Shown here: positions 40,852-50,785 of the stretch, in pieces
Numbering within the stretch: position 1 is the stretch's first letter
Layout: every line of letters starts with the position of its first letter
Assembly: GCF_032391395.1 (NCBI RefSeq)
Contig: NZ_CP135916.1
Span: forward strand, 2,170,001 to 2,234,000
Origin: Sphingomonas sp. Y38-1Y
GTDB lineage: Bacteria; Pseudomonadota; Alphaproteobacteria; Sphingomonadales; Sphingomonadaceae
DNA length: 64,000 nucleotides
Direction of reading: 5' to 3'
Translations under genes and position numbers: made by a program
The notes under the pieces: generated by a model
Seen by the model: the letters and a program-made list of their open reading frames with translations, nothing else
The model's database searches: none
What the model was told of the DNA's origin: nothing

Positions 40852-43800
40852 ATGATCGAACCGACCGTTCCCGCCCCCCTGCCCGTCCGGCGCGACTGGT
40901 CGGAGGATGAACGGCTGGCCGCGCTCGACCGCTATGACGTGCTCGACACCCCGGCCGAAAGCGATTTCGACGAGATTGCGCAGCTTGCGGCCGACGCGCT
41001 GGAGGCGCCGATCGCGCTCGTCAGCCTGGTCGCGCGCGATCGTCAGTGGTTCAAGGCGGCGCGCGGCTTCGGCCAGACCGAGACGCCGATCGAACAATCC
41101 GTCTGCGCTCATGCGCTGCGCACCGACGGCTTCCTCGTCGTGCCGGACCTCAGCGCCGACGAGCGCTTCGTCGCCAACCCGCTGGTCACGGCCGAAAACG
41201 GCATCCGCTTCTATGTCGGTGCGGTGCTGTATGGGCGGGAAGGATTGCCGCTCGGCACGCTGTGCGTGATCGACCGGGTCGCGCGGCCGAACGGCGTCAC
41301 GCCGCAGCAACGCCGGCTGCTCGAGCTGCTCGCGCGGCAGGTGACCGCGCAGCTCGAGCTCCGCCGCGCGCTGGCGGAGGAACGCGCGCGCCATGCCGAG
41401 CGTGCGGCGATGGAGGCGCGCTACCGGCTCGCCGCTCGCGCGACCAACGACGCGATCTGGGATTGGGACCTCGTCGCCGATCGGGTCGAATGGAACGAGG
41501 CGCTGACGGTGGCCTACGGCCATCCGCTCGCCAGCGTCGGCAGCAGCGGCGACTGGTGGATCGGCCGCATCCATGCCGACGATCGCACCCGGATCGCCGA
41601 CGGCATCCATGCCGCGATCGACGGGGCCGTCGTCAACTGGAGTGCCGAATACCGCTTCGAGCGCGCCGACGGCAGCTATGCGCCGGTTCTCGATCGCGGC
41701 TTCATCCTTCGCGACGAGGATGGCCGCGCGGTGCGGATGATCGGCGCGATGCTCGACCTGTCGGAGCGGCGCGCGCACGAGGTCGATCTGCGCGCGAGCA
41801 ACGATCGCTTTCGCGCGGCCGTCGCGGCGATCGAGGGCTATGTCTGGACGAACACGGCCGATGGCGAGATGCGCGGCCCTCAGCCGGGCTGGGCGGCGCT
41901 GACCGGGCAAGGCGAGGACGAGTATCAGGGCTATGGCTGGGCGGCCGCCGTCCATCCCGACGATGCGCCCGGCACCATCGCGGTCTGGCGCGCCGCGGTC
42001 GAGGCACGCTCGACCTTCGCCTACGAACATCGGGTGCGGACGGTCGCGGGCGAGTGGCGCCGGTTCCTGATCCGCGCCGTGCCGATGTTCGACGCGGGCG
42101 GGACCATCACCGAATGGGTCGGTATCCACACCGACGTCACCGAACGCCGCGAGCAGCAGGCGGCGCTTCGCGAGAGCCAGGCGCGGCTCCAGTTCCTCGA
42201 CGACCTCGGCCGCGCGATCGCCGAGGCGGTCGATGCGGATGCGATCATGGCGACCACCACCCGCATGGTCGCGCAGCATCTGGGCATCAGCAACTGCGCC
42301 TATGCCGACATGGACGAGGACGAGGACGGCTTCAGCATCCGCGGCGACTGGGCGGCGCCGGAAACCACCAGCATCGTCGGCCATTACAGTCTGCGCGACT
42401 TCGGCGAGCGCGCGGTCGAGACGCTGCACGCCGGTCAGCCGCTGGTGATCGCCGACAATGGCGTCGAGCTTCCCGAAGCGGCCGCGGCGACGTTCCGCGC
42501 GATCGGGATCACCGCGACGATCTGCATGCCGCTGGTCAAGGGCGGACGGCTGACCGCGCTGATGGCGATCCACGATCGCGTGCGGCGCGATTGGACCGAG
42601 GAAGAGCTCGGCCTGATCGCCGCGGTGACCGAACGGTCCTGGGCGCATATCGAGCGCGTCCGCATCAACAAGGATCTGGCCGACCTCGCCGCCAGCTTGG
42701 AGGCGCGCGTGACCGAGCGCACGCGCGAACTGCTGGCGGCCGAGGATGCGCTCCGCCAGGCGCAGAAGATGGAAGCGGTGGGCCAGCTGACCGGCGGCAT
42801 CGCGCACGACTTCAACAATCTGCTGACGATCGTCATCGGCAGCGTCGACATCGCGCGCCGGGCGCTGTCGACGGGCGATTCGATGCGGGCGACGCGCGCG
42901 ATGGGCAACGCGCAGAAGGGCGCCGAACGCGCCGCGGCGCTGACGCAGCGACTGCTCGCCTTCTCGCGCCGCCAGCCGCTCGATCCCAAGCCGCTCGACG
43001 TGGGTCAGCTCGTCGCCGGCATGTCCGACCTCGTCGCCCGCGCGCTGGGGGAGACGGTGGCCTTAGAGGTGTCAGGCGACCCCAATCTCTGGCGGACCGA
43101 GGCGGATCCCAACCAGCTCGAGAACGCGATCCTGAACCTCGCCGTCAACGCGCGCGATGCGATGCCGGATGGCGGCCGCCTCACGATCGAGACGCGCAAT
43201 GCGTGGGTCGAGGAGGGCGACACCGCGGCCGAGATCGCGCCGGGCCAATATGTCCTCGTTGCCATCACCGATACCGGTCACGGCATGGATCGCGACACGG
43301 TGACCCGTGTGTTCGAGCCCTTCTTCACCACCAAGGAGGTCGGCCGCGGAACCGGGCTCGGTCTCAGCCAGGTCTATGGCTTCGTCAAGCAATCGGGCGG
43401 CCACGTGAAGCTCTTTTCGGAGGCGGGCATCGGGACGACCGTCCGCCTCTACCTTCCGCGCCTGATGCGCGAAGCTGAGGTCGCCGGGGACGAGCCGACG
43501 ACGATCGCCGCGCTTCCCTCCCACCGCGAGGAGACGATCATGGTGGTCGAGGACGATGACGACGTCCGCGCCTACACCGTGGAGGTGCTGCGCGAGCTCG
43601 GCTACCGCGTGCTCGAGGCGCATGACGGCACGTCGGCACTCCGCCTGATCGAGCGGCGAGAAACCGAGGTCGACCTGATGTTCACCGACGTCGTCATGCC
43701 CGGCATGTCGGGCGCCGAACTCGTCAACCGCGCGCACGCGATCAATCCGGGCCTCAAGGTGCTGTATGCCAGCGGCTACACGCGCAACGCGATCATGCAG

Positions 43801-43896
43801 GGCGGACGGCTGGAACCCGGCGTCGAGCTGATTGCCAAACCCTTCACCTATGAGAGCCTGGCGCGAAAGGTCCGCGAGGTCCTGGAAGCAACCTAA
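40852..43896 (+). CDS. Soluble hybrid histidine kinase: GAF-PAS-PAS-GAF-HisKA-HATPase-REC
   Basis: The 1014 residues have no membrane helix. Domains in order: GAF (about 25-170), PAS (about 190-310), PAS/PAC (about 320-435, ending [12 protein letters not shown]), GAF (about 445-610), coiled coil, HisKA with His652 in [11 protein letters not shown], ATPase domain ([23 protein letters not shown]) and a receiver (about 895-1010, Asp in [12 protein letters not shown]). The kinase core is very similar to that of the protein at 31947-33590. Bound ligands of the sensor domains are unknown. It stands alone. Confidence 0.92.
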   Translation: MIEPTVPAPLPVRRDWSEDERLAALDRYDVLDTPAESDFDEIAQLAADALEAPIALVSLVARDRQWFKAARGFGQTETPIEQSVCAHALRTDGFLVVPDLSADERFVANPLVTAENGIRFYVGAVLYGREGLPLGTLCVIDRVARPNGVTPQQRRLLELLARQVTAQLELRRALAEERARHAERAAMEARYRLAARATNDAIWDWDLVADRVEWNEALTVAYGHPLASVGSSGDWWIGRIHADDRTRIADGIHAAIDGAVVNWSAEYRFERADGSYAPVLDRGFILRDEDGRAVRMIGAMLDLSERRAHEVDLRASNDRFRAAVAAIEGYVWTNTADGEMRGPQPGWAALTGQGEDEYQGYGWAAAVHPDDAPGTIAVWRAAVEARSTFAYEHRVRTVAGEWRRFLIRAVPMFDAGGTITEWVGIHTDVTERREQQAALRESQARLQFLDDLGRAIAEAVDADAIMATTTRMVAQHLGISNCAYADMDEDEDGFSIRGDWAAPETTSIVGHYSLRDFGERAVETLHAGQPLVIADNGVELPEAAAATFRAIGITATICMPLVKGGRLTALMAIHDRVRRDWTEEELGLIAAVTERSWAHIERVRINKDLADLAASLEARVTERTRELLAAEDALRQAQKMEAVGQLTGGIAHDFNNLLTIVIGSVDIARRALSTGDSMRATRAMGNAQKGAERAAALTQRLLAFSRRQPLDPKPLDVGQLVAGMSDLVARALGETVALEVSGDPNLWRTEADPNQLENAILNLAVNARDAMPDGGRLTIETRNAWVEEGDTAAEIAPGQYVLVAITDTGHGMDRDTVTRVFEPFFTTKEVGRGTGLGLSQVYGFVKQSGGHVKLFSEAGIGTTVRLYLPRLMREAEVAGDEPTTIAALPSHREETIMVVEDDDDVRAYTVEVLRELGYRVLEAHDGTSALRLIERRETEVDLMFTDVVMPGMSGAELVNRAHAINPGLKVLYASGYTRNAIMQGGRLEPGVELIAKPFTYESLARKVREVLEAT

Positions 43897-43897
43897 A

Positions 43898-44028
43898 TCC
43901 TCCCCTGCAAGGGGAGGGGGACCATGCCGAAGGCATGGTGGAGGGGTGTCGCCGAAAGCGCCACGCTCGGGGCGAGTACTCCTCCACCCCGCTTCGCGGC
44001 GGTCCCCCCTCCCCTCCTCCGGGGAGAA
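43898..44028. repeat. Imperfect paired inverted repeat after the hybrid kinase
   Basis: The left arm (43898-43948) starts with a CCTCCCC/GGGGAGG palindrome and carries CATGCC/GGCATG; the right arm (about 43977-44028) holds the matching GCTTCGCGGC and CCCCTCC-rich segments in inverse order. It begins one base after the stop codon. This is a different sequence family from the elements at 19020, 54802 and 58174. Confidence 0.75.
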
Positions 44029-44125
44029 ACTCGCGCCGTATCCTTCGCCTTTCCACTTGCGACCCTCGCCGCTTCGGCTAAAGCGCGGCGCGTTGTCGGG
44101 GTCCTGCCCCGGCGGCATGATCGCG

Positions 44126-44308
44126 CCGGTGCCCGCAAGGGCTTCAAAGGGAATGCGGTGCGGGCCGATCGGCCCCAATCCGCGGCTGTCCCTGCAACTG
44201 TAAGCGGTGAGCGAGACGTGCACGCGTCCCCGACCAGGGACGCAGCCACTGGGGCAACCTGGGAAGGCGCGCGTCGAGCCTTGACCCGCGAGCCAGGAGA
44301 CCTGCCAG
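44126..44308 (+). promoter_or_regulatory. Cobalamin (B12) riboswitch
   Basis: The conserved elements appear in order: a GGTGCC start of the P2/P3 region with AAAGGGAA, AATCCGCGGCTGTCCC followed by the B12 box-like GCAACTGTAAGCGG, GCCACTGGG with the following GGGAAGGCGC, and GAGCCAGGAGACCTGCC as the closing stem. It lies about 200 bases upstream of btuB, so adenosylcobalamin is expected to switch off the B12 uptake operon. Confidence 0.95.
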
Positions 44309-44506
44309 CGCTGTCGCTCATCGCCTTGGCCCAGGGGGTGGCCGCGGCGCGGGACCTGCTTCCGTTCGAGCGACGAAGCCGCGCGGCCTGGGGGCCGTGA
44401 ACGGCGCCGTTCGTTCGGGGCACCGCGTTCGCCTCCTCGCCCGGCGCCCTCGTCCGCCACGGACAGCCCCCGACTGCGTCCTTTGGAGCAACGCGGGGGA
44501 AGAACC

Positions 44507-46450
44507 ATGAACAAGACCCAGATTTCGTTGATCGCGCTGGCGGCCGCATCGTTCGGAGCGCCGGCCTTTGCCCAGACCGACCCGAGCCAGCCGGCGCGCG
44601 ATGCCGACGGCAATCCCATCGTCGTCACCGCATCGCGCTCCGCCGGCGCGGTCGAGGCAGCGGACGTGCCCGCCTCGCTCACCGTCCTGTCCGCCGAGGA
44701 TCTGGCCGAGCGGCAGACGCGCTTCGTCAGCGACGTGCTGCGCGACGTCCCCGGCCTGGCGGTCAGCCAGACGGGCGGTCGCGGTGGCCTGACGCAGGTC
44801 CGAATTCGCGGCAGCGAGAGCAACCACGTCCTCGTCCTGGTCGACGGGATCGAGGTGTCCGACCCCTATCAGGGCGAGTTCGACTTCAACACGCTGATCG
44901 CCGACGACGGCGCCCGGATCGAGGTGCTGCGCGGGCAGCAATCCTCGCTCTACGGCTCCGACGCGATCGGCGGCGTCATCCATTACATCACCGCCACGGG
45001 CCGCGAGGCGCCGGGCATCTCGATCCGGGCGGAGGGGGGATCGTTCGGGACCGCAGCGGGCAATGCACGCATCGCAGGGGCCGGCGAGACGGTCGACTAT
45101 GCGGTCACCGGCACGCTTTATCGCACCGATGGTCAGCCGACCGCGCGGGGCGGCGTCCGCGATGTCGGCGTCACCAGCGCCGCGGGCAGCGCCAAGCTGA
45201 GCTGGACGCCGTCCGACAATCTGCGCCTGACGGCGGTCGGCCGCTACAGCTTCACCGATGCGCTGACCAACAACAGCGATGGCGATTTCACCAGCCCCAC
45301 CTTCGGCTACACCGTCGACAGCCCCGGCGTCCGCACGCGGATCGACGGCGCCTATGGCCTCGTCCGCGGCGATCTCTCGCTGCTCGACGGCCGCTGGACC
45401 CATGCGCTGACCGGCCAGGTCGCCGATACCGTCCGCCAGGGCCTGTCGCCCGCCGGCGTCGATTACGGGAACAAGGGACGCCGCTGGAAGGGCAGCTACG
45501 AAACCGGCCTGCGGCTCGGCGACGACAATGTCGGCCACCGGCTGACCGGCGCGGTCGATTACGAGCATGAGGCGTATCGGACGACCACCCCCTCCCCCTT
45601 CGCGTTCCAGGGGCGTCGCACGACCGAGAATTGGGGCTTTGTCGGCCAGTATGAGCTGACCGTCGGCGACGCGCTGTCGGCCGGCGCCAGCGTCCGCCAC
45701 GATGCCAATGACCGCTTCGCCGACACGACGACTTGGCGCGCGCAGGCCGGCTATCGCCTGCCCTTCGGCCTGCGTGTTCGCGGCGCCTATGGCGCCGGCG
45801 TCAAGAACCCCGGCTATTTCGAGCTCTTCGGCTATTCGGACGGGCGCTATATCGGCAATCCGAACCTCAGGCCCGAGCGGTCGGAGGGCTGGGAAGCCGG
45901 CGTCGATCAGGAGGTCGGCACGCGCGCGACGATCGGCGCGACCTACTTCGACAACCGGCTGAAGGACGAGATCTTCACGACCTTTCCCGCGCCCGATTTC
46001 GTCGCGACGCCGGCGAACCGGACGACCCGGTCGAAGCAGCACGGCGTCGAGGCGTTCGTGTCCGCGCGGCCCGTCGATCAGCTCAAGATCGATCTCGCCT
46101 ACACCTATCTCGATGCCGAGGAGAATGGCGTCGAGGAGATCCGCCGGCCGCGCCACATCGGCAGCGTCAACGTCACCGCGTTCAGCGCCGACAAGCGGCT
46201 GTCGGGCACGTTCACCGCGCGCTATAACGGTCGCCAGCTCGACAGCGCCTTCATCGACCCCAGCTTCGTGCCCGTCACCGTCGAGCTTGAGGAATTCGTG
46301 ATGGTCAATCTCGCGCTCGACTACCGCCTGACCGATGCGGTGTCGCTGTTTGGGCGCGTCGAGAACCTCGTCGGCGAGCGGAACGAGGAAGTGTTCAGCT
46401 TCGTCGGCACCGGCCGCGGCGCTTACGGCGGCGTTCGGGCGCGCTTCTGA
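44507..46450 (+). CDS. btuB: TonB-dependent vitamin B12 receptor
   Basis: Outer-membrane barrel of 647 residues: signal peptide 1-23 (ending AFAQ), a TonB box (PIVVTASR), plug domain with VRIRGSESNHVLVLVDGIEV and LRGQQSSLYGSDAIGGVI, then the 22-strand barrel with FGYSDGRYIGNPNLRPERSE and a C-terminal Phe. The BtuB call rests on the plug sequence, the upstream cobalamin riboswitch and the following BtuF/C/D genes. The stop overlaps the next start (TGATG). Confidence 0.94.
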   Translation: MNKTQISLIALAAASFGAPAFAQTDPSQPARDADGNPIVVTASRSAGAVEAADVPASLTVLSAEDLAERQTRFVSDVLRDVPGLAVSQTGGRGGLTQVRIRGSESNHVLVLVDGIEVSDPYQGEFDFNTLIADDGARIEVLRGQQSSLYGSDAIGGVIHYITATGREAPGISIRAEGGSFGTAAGNARIAGAGETVDYAVTGTLYRTDGQPTARGGVRDVGVTSAAGSAKLSWTPSDNLRLTAVGRYSFTDALTNNSDGDFTSPTFGYTVDSPGVRTRIDGAYGLVRGDLSLLDGRWTHALTGQVADTVRQGLSPAGVDYGNKGRRWKGSYETGLRLGDDNVGHRLTGAVDYEHEAYRTTTPSPFAFQGRRTTENWGFVGQYELTVGDALSAGASVRHDANDRFADTTTWRAQAGYRLPFGLRVRGAYGAGVKNPGYFELFGYSDGRYIGNPNLRPERSEGWEAGVDQEVGTRATIGATYFDNRLKDEIFTTFPAPDFVATPANRTTRSKQHGVEAFVSARPVDQLKIDLAYTYLDAEENGVEEIRRPRHIGSVNVTAFSADKRLSGTFTARYNGRQLDSAFIDPSFVPVTVELEEFVMVNLALDYRLTDAVSLFGRVENLVGERNEEVFSFVGTGRGAYGGVRARF

Positions 46451-47289
46451 TGCGAGCGGCGGCGGCATCGCTGATGCTGCTGCTGTTGGTGGGCGGGTGC
46501 AGCCAGCATCCGCCCGCCGTCCCGTCCGCGGTCGCCCGGCCGCTGCGGGTGATGAGCGTCAACCAGTGCACCGACCAGATCGTGCTCGCGCTGCTTCCGC
46601 CCGAGCGGATCGCGTCGGTCAGCTGGTTGTCGCACGATCCGGCGGGGTCGCTGATGGCGCCCGCGGCCGCTCGCGTCGCCGTCAATCATGGCCAGGCCGA
46701 GGAAGTGCTGCGACAGGCCCCCGACCTCGTGGTCGCCGGATCGTTCACGACGCCGGCACTGCGCGGCATGCTGCGCCGGATCGGCTGGCCGATGATCGAG
46801 GTCGACCATGCCCAGACCTTCGACGATATCCGCCGCACCGTCCGCCAGGTCGCCGCGGCGGTCGGCGAGCCGGCGCGCGGTGAGGCGCTGATCGCCGATA
46901 TGGACGCGCGCCTGGCACAGGCCGCTCGCGGAACGACGCGCCATCCCCGCGTCGCCGCCTGGGACGGCAGCGGCTTCGGCGCGGCCGCCGGCACGCTCTA
47001 CGACGAAGTGCTGACAGCCGCCGGCGCGCGCAACGTCGTGCGGGAGATGGGCGGCTACAGCTATGGTCGCCCGGACATCGAGACGCTGCTCAAGCTGGAC
47101 CCCGACCTAATCGTTCAGGGCGCCGCGGTGCGTTCGGGCGGCAGCCTGGGCGACGACGTCACCCGCCACCGCGTCGTGCGCGAGCACTGGCGCGGGCGGA
47201 CGCTGCGCATCTCGCAGGCTTATTATGTCTGCGGCACGCCGATGATCGGCGAGGCGGTCCTGAAGTTGCAGGGTGAAATGGCGAGATGA
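46450..47289 (+). CDS. btuF: Cobalamin ABC transporter substrate-binding lipoprotein
   Basis: The 279 residues start with a lipoprotein signal (lipobox LVGGC, Cys near residue 17) and continue as a class III periplasmic-binding protein: VMSVNQCTDQIVLALLP, then two lobes joined by a long helix, with DLIVQGAAV near the end. Being lipid-anchored differs from soluble E. coli BtuF but is common. It overlaps btuB and btuC. Confidence 0.9.
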   Translation: MRAAAASLMLLLLVGGCSQHPPAVPSAVARPLRVMSVNQCTDQIVLALLPPERIASVSWLSHDPAGSLMAPAAARVAVNHGQAEEVLRQAPDLVVAGSFTTPALRGMLRRIGWPMIEVDHAQTFDDIRRTVRQVAAAVGEPARGEALIADMDARLAQAARGTTRHPRVAAWDGSGFGAAAGTLYDEVLTAAGARNVVREMGGYSYGRPDIETLLKLDPDLIVQGAAVRSGGSLGDDVTRHRVVREHWRGRTLRISQAYYVCGTPMIGEAVLKLQGEMAR

Positions 47290-48269
47290 GGCGCGCGGCG
47301 CTCGGCCTGATCGCGCTGGCGATGGTGGCGCTGGCGGCGGCGTCGCTGCTCGCCGGGCCGGTGTGGCTGTCACCCGCGACGGTGCTGGCGGCGCTCGCCG
47401 ATCCACAACCGAGCCTCGCGCGATTGCTGATCGTCGAGGTGCGACTGCCCAGGCTCGTGCTGTCGTTGATGGTCGGCGGCATCCTCGGACTCGCGGGTGC
47501 CGTGCTCCAGGGATTGCTGCGCAATCCGCTGGCCGAACCGGGGCTGCTCGGCGCGTCGTCGGGTGCGTCGCTCGGCGCGGTGATCGCGATCTACTACGGA
47601 TTTGCCGCAAGTGCCGGGCTCGCCACGCCCGCCTTCGCGCTGATCGGCGCGCTGGCCGCGGTGGGGATCGCGTTTGCGCTGTCCCGGACGGGCGGCACCC
47701 TGTCGCTGATCCTGGCGGGCGTTGCGGTATCGACGCTGGCGTCGGCGGGGGTCAGCCTCGCGCTCAACCTCGCGCCCAATCCGTTCGCGGCCTACGAGAT
47801 CGTCACGTGGCTGATGGGCTCGCTCGCCGACCGGAGCTGGGACCATGTCACGCTCGCCGCGCCGTTCATCGTCATCGGCGCTGTCCTCCTGTCGCTGACC
47901 GCACGCGGACTCGATGCGCTGACGCTCGGCGAGCGGCAGGCCGAAAGCCTCGGCGTCGATGTCGGGCGGCTGCGACTGCTCGCGTTGATCGGCACCGCCG
48001 CTGGGGTGGGCGCGGCGACGGCGGTGACGGGAGCGGTCGGCTTCGTCGGGCTGATCGCCCCGCACCTTGCGCGCCCGCTCGTCGGCCATCGGCCCGGCGC
48101 GGCGCTCGCGCCTGCAGCGCTGATCGGTGCGGCGCTGGTGCTCGCCGCCGATGTCGCGACCAAGATCGCCGGACCGGCGCTCGACCTCAAGCTCGGCGTC
48201 CTGATCGCGGTCGTCGGCGCGCCCTTCTTCCTGTGGCTGGTTCTTCGCGTGCGGAGTACGGCTCCGTGA
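47286..48269 (+). CDS. btuC: Cobalamin ABC transporter permease
   Basis: FecCD/BtuC-family permease of 327 residues with about ten membrane helices. The family stretches LPRLVLSLMVGGILGLAGAV, GLLRNPLAEPGLLGASSGAS and GFVGLIAPHLARPLVGH are present; the last is the coupling region contacting the ATPase. The ATG overlaps the btuF stop and the stop overlaps the GTG of btuD. Confidence 0.93.
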   Translation: MRRAALGLIALAMVALAAASLLAGPVWLSPATVLAALADPQPSLARLLIVEVRLPRLVLSLMVGGILGLAGAVLQGLLRNPLAEPGLLGASSGASLGAVIAIYYGFAASAGLATPAFALIGALAAVGIAFALSRTGGTLSLILAGVAVSTLASAGVSLALNLAPNPFAAYEIVTWLMGSLADRSWDHVTLAAPFIVIGAVLLSLTARGLDALTLGERQAESLGVDVGRLRLLALIGTAAGVGAATAVTGAVGFVGLIAPHLARPLVGHRPGAALAPAALIGAALVLAADVATKIAGPALDLKLGVLIAVVGAPFFLWLVLRVRSTAP

Positions 48270-49033
48270 CGTCGCTCGCCCTGGAAGGCGTCGGCCATCT
48301 CCGCTCGGGCCGCAAGGTGCTGGAGGCGATCGACCTGCGGTTCGCGCCGGGCCGGCTGACTGCGGTGATCGGACCGAATGGGGCGGGCAAATCGACCCTG
48401 CTGGAGGTCGCTGCCGGCCTGCTGCGGCCGACGACCGGCGTCGTGATACTCGATGGTGATCCGCTGGCGACGCTCCGCTCGCGCGATCTTGCAGCGATCC
48501 GCGCCTATCTGCCGCAATCGCCGCGTGCGGAATGGCCGGTCAGTGTGGAGCGGCTCGTCGCGCTGGGGCTCAGCCAGCATCTGCCCGCGTTCGGCCGCCT
48601 CCCTGCCACATGGCAGCCGGCGATCGACGCCGCGCTCGCCCGGTTCGACCTCACCACGCTTCGCGATCGTCAGGCGACGCGGCTGTCGGGCGGCGAGTTG
48701 GCGCGTGCGATGCTGGCGCGCGCGGTCGTGGCCGAGCCCAAGCTGCTGATCGTCGATGAGCCGAGCGCCGGGCTAGATCCGCGCCACGCGCATGAGGCGG
48801 GGCGCCAGCTTCGCGCTCTGGCTGACGAGGGGTGCACGGTGATCGTCGCGCTCCACGACCTCGATCTCGCCGCGCGCATCGCGGACGATGTGGTGGCGCT
48901 AAAGGAAGGTCGCCTGCTCGCCGCCAGTGCGGCACACGACGTGCTGACCGGGCCGCTGCTCGGCGCGCTCTACGACATGCGGGTGTCGGTCGAGCGCGGC
49001 GAGCGTGGCGCCACCATCCGCTTCGGCAACTGA
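48266..49033 (+). CDS. btuD: Cobalamin ABC transporter ATP-binding protein
   Basis: The 255-residue ABC ATPase has Walker A GPNGAGKST, Q-loop in YLPQSPRAE, signature LSGGELARAM, Walker B LLIVDEPSAGLD and the switch His in ALHDLDLA. The GTG start at 48266 overlaps the btuC stop and is the only choice that places Walker A at about residue 33. Last gene of the riboswitch-controlled operon. Confidence 0.94.
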   Translation: MTSLALEGVGHLRSGRKVLEAIDLRFAPGRLTAVIGPNGAGKSTLLEVAAGLLRPTTGVVILDGDPLATLRSRDLAAIRAYLPQSPRAEWPVSVERLVALGLSQHLPAFGRLPATWQPAIDAALARFDLTTLRDRQATRLSGGELARAMLARAVVAEPKLLIVDEPSAGLDPRHAHEAGRQLRALADEGCTVIVALHDLDLAARIADDVVALKEGRLLAASAAHDVLTGPLLGALYDMRVSVERGERGATIRFGN

Positions 49034-49096
49034 CCGCACCCTGACCCATCGCCGTGCTTCCCATCTGCACGGGCGAACGGTAACAGCGGTATCCAT

Positions 49097-50149
49097 ATGC
49101 GAAGCGACGACCCCATCAGCGAGGCCGATCCGGCGACCGGACGCGGGATCGTCACGTCGTTCGACGTCGCGGCGGCAGCGGGCGTGTCGCAGTCGACGGT
49201 GTCGCGCGCGCTCCGCAATCTCGACAGCGTCAGCGCCGAAACGCGCGAGCGTGTGCTTGGGGCGGCGCAGCAGCTCGGCTATCTTCCCGACCTGCGCGCC
49301 GCGCGGCTGCGACAGGCGACGACGGGCTGCATCGCGCTGGTCCTGATCGTGCCGCCGGGGACCGGCCGCGCGGCGCTCAATCCCTTCTATTACGACCTTG
49401 TCGCCGCGATCGAGGCGGCGGCGGCGGCCGAGGGGCGGCGGATCCTGCTCTCTTTCCAGGCCGAGGATGCCGGATTCGATGCCGAGTTCGAGCAGCGGCG
49501 CGAGGCCGACGGGATGATCGTCGTCGGCAGCGCGACCAATGGCGCGGGCTGGACGCACTTTACTCGCGCTGCGCAGCAGGGTCGCCGCGTGGTCGGCTGG
49601 GGCTCGCCGCACGACCGCCTTCCCACCGTTCGTGCCGATAATCGCGACGGCGCGCGCCAGGCGGTCGAGCACCTTTATGCGCAGGGTCGCCGCCGCATTG
49701 CCTTCGCCGGTCCGGGCTGGGAACGGCATGCCGCCTATGCCGAGCGGCGCGAGGGCTATCTGGCGGCGCTTGCCGAGCGCGGGCTCGAGCCGATCGACGT
49801 GTCGGGCGCGACGGTCGGCGAGCGCGAGGAACAGGGTGCCGCCGCAATCGCCGGTCTGACCGACGTGACGCCGCAGCCCGATGCGCTGTTCGCCGCGAGC
49901 GACCTGGTGGCGCTCGGCGCGCTGCGCGCGCTGCGGGCGCGCGGCCTTCGCGTGCCCGACGATGTCGCGGTGGTCGGCTTCGACGGCATCCAGGGCGTAC
50001 GGCATTGCGATCCCGCACTGACCACCGTCGCGCAGGACGTCGGGGCGGCTGGCCGAGCGCTCGTGGATGCGCTCCTGCGCAACATTGCGGGCGCGCCCGC
50101 GCATGGCGGCCGCGTCCCCGTCCGGCTTATCGTACGCGGCAGTACCTGA
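49097..50149 (+). CDS. LacI-family transcriptional regulator
   Basis: The 350 residues contain an N-terminal helix-turn-helix (TSFDVAAAAGVSQSTVSRALRN, residues about 20-41) with the hinge helix YLPDLRAARLRQ, then a periplasmic-binding-protein-like domain (DGMIVVGSA, RRIAFAGPG, DALFAASDLVALGALRAL, VVGFDGI). It probably responds to a sugar. No sugar genes are next to it, so the target is unknown. Confidence 0.92.
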   Translation: MRSDDPISEADPATGRGIVTSFDVAAAAGVSQSTVSRALRNLDSVSAETRERVLGAAQQLGYLPDLRAARLRQATTGCIALVLIVPPGTGRAALNPFYYDLVAAIEAAAAAEGRRILLSFQAEDAGFDAEFEQRREADGMIVVGSATNGAGWTHFTRAAQQGRRVVGWGSPHDRLPTVRADNRDGARQAVEHLYAQGRRRIAFAGPGWERHAAYAERREGYLAALAERGLEPIDVSGATVGEREEQGAAAIAGLTDVTPQPDALFAASDLVALGALRALRARGLRVPDDVAVVGFDGIQGVRHCDPALTTVAQDVGAAGRALVDALLRNIAGAPAHGGRVPVRLIVRGST

Positions 50150-50215
50150 GCGCGGCTTGCCCTTGCGGACCGCGCACCGCATCAATGTGGATCAAGCGCG
50201 TAGGAGGAGAGCCCG

Positions 50216-50752
50216 ATGGCGACGGCGATAGACGATCGGTTGGTCCGCTATAACGGCGTGTCGCGCACGCTGCACTGGATCATCGCGGTGCTCGTCATCC
50301 TCAACCTTGCCGGCGGACTGCTGCACGACGCGCTAGAGGGTGTGGTCGCGGTGATGCCGTTCCACAAGGCGACCGGCATCCTGATCCTGGCGCTGACGCT
50401 GGCGCGGATCGGCTGGCGGTTGACGCACCGCCCGCCGGCCTATCCCACGCATGTTCGCGGGCTGGAGCTTGCCGGCGCCTGGACCGTGCATATCGGCCTC
50501 TATGCGCTGATGCTGCTGATGCCGCTCACCGGCTGGATCATGAGCTCGGCCGGTCGCTATCCGCTCACTTTCTACGGCCTGTTCGACATTCCCAAGTTCG
50601 CGGTCACGCGCGAAGACCCGATCACCGGCATCGCCGCCAACGGGCACGGTCTGCTCGGCTGGCTCATGCTGGCGATGGTCGTGCTGCATGTCGCGGCGGC
50701 GATGCGCCACCACTTCATCCTCAAGGACAATGTACTCCGCCGGATGGCGTGA
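50216..50752 (+). CDS. Cytochrome b561-family protein
   Basis: A 178-residue membrane cytochrome with four hydrophobic helices and the histidines expected to bind two b hemes: HWIIAV in helix 1, HKATGIL, HIGLYALML and HGLLGWLMLAMVVLHVAAA. It would pass electrons between the quinone pool and a periplasmic partner, which is unidentified. GGAGGAG lies seven bases before the ATG. Confidence 0.9.
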   Translation: MATAIDDRLVRYNGVSRTLHWIIAVLVILNLAGGLLHDALEGVVAVMPFHKATGILILALTLARIGWRLTHRPPAYPTHVRGLELAGAWTVHIGLYALMLLMPLTGWIMSSAGRYPLTFYGLFDIPKFAVTREDPITGIAANGHGLLGWLMLAMVVLHVAAAMRHHFILKDNVLRRMA

Positions 50753-50785
50753 CCGGGCGCCGAAGTTCAGCGCCCGCCCCGCCCC

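Noticed and set aside
44030..44126. Possible small gene between the palindromic repeat and the riboswitch
   Set aside because: No frame with a credible start and ribosome binding site; probably the riboswitch promoter region.
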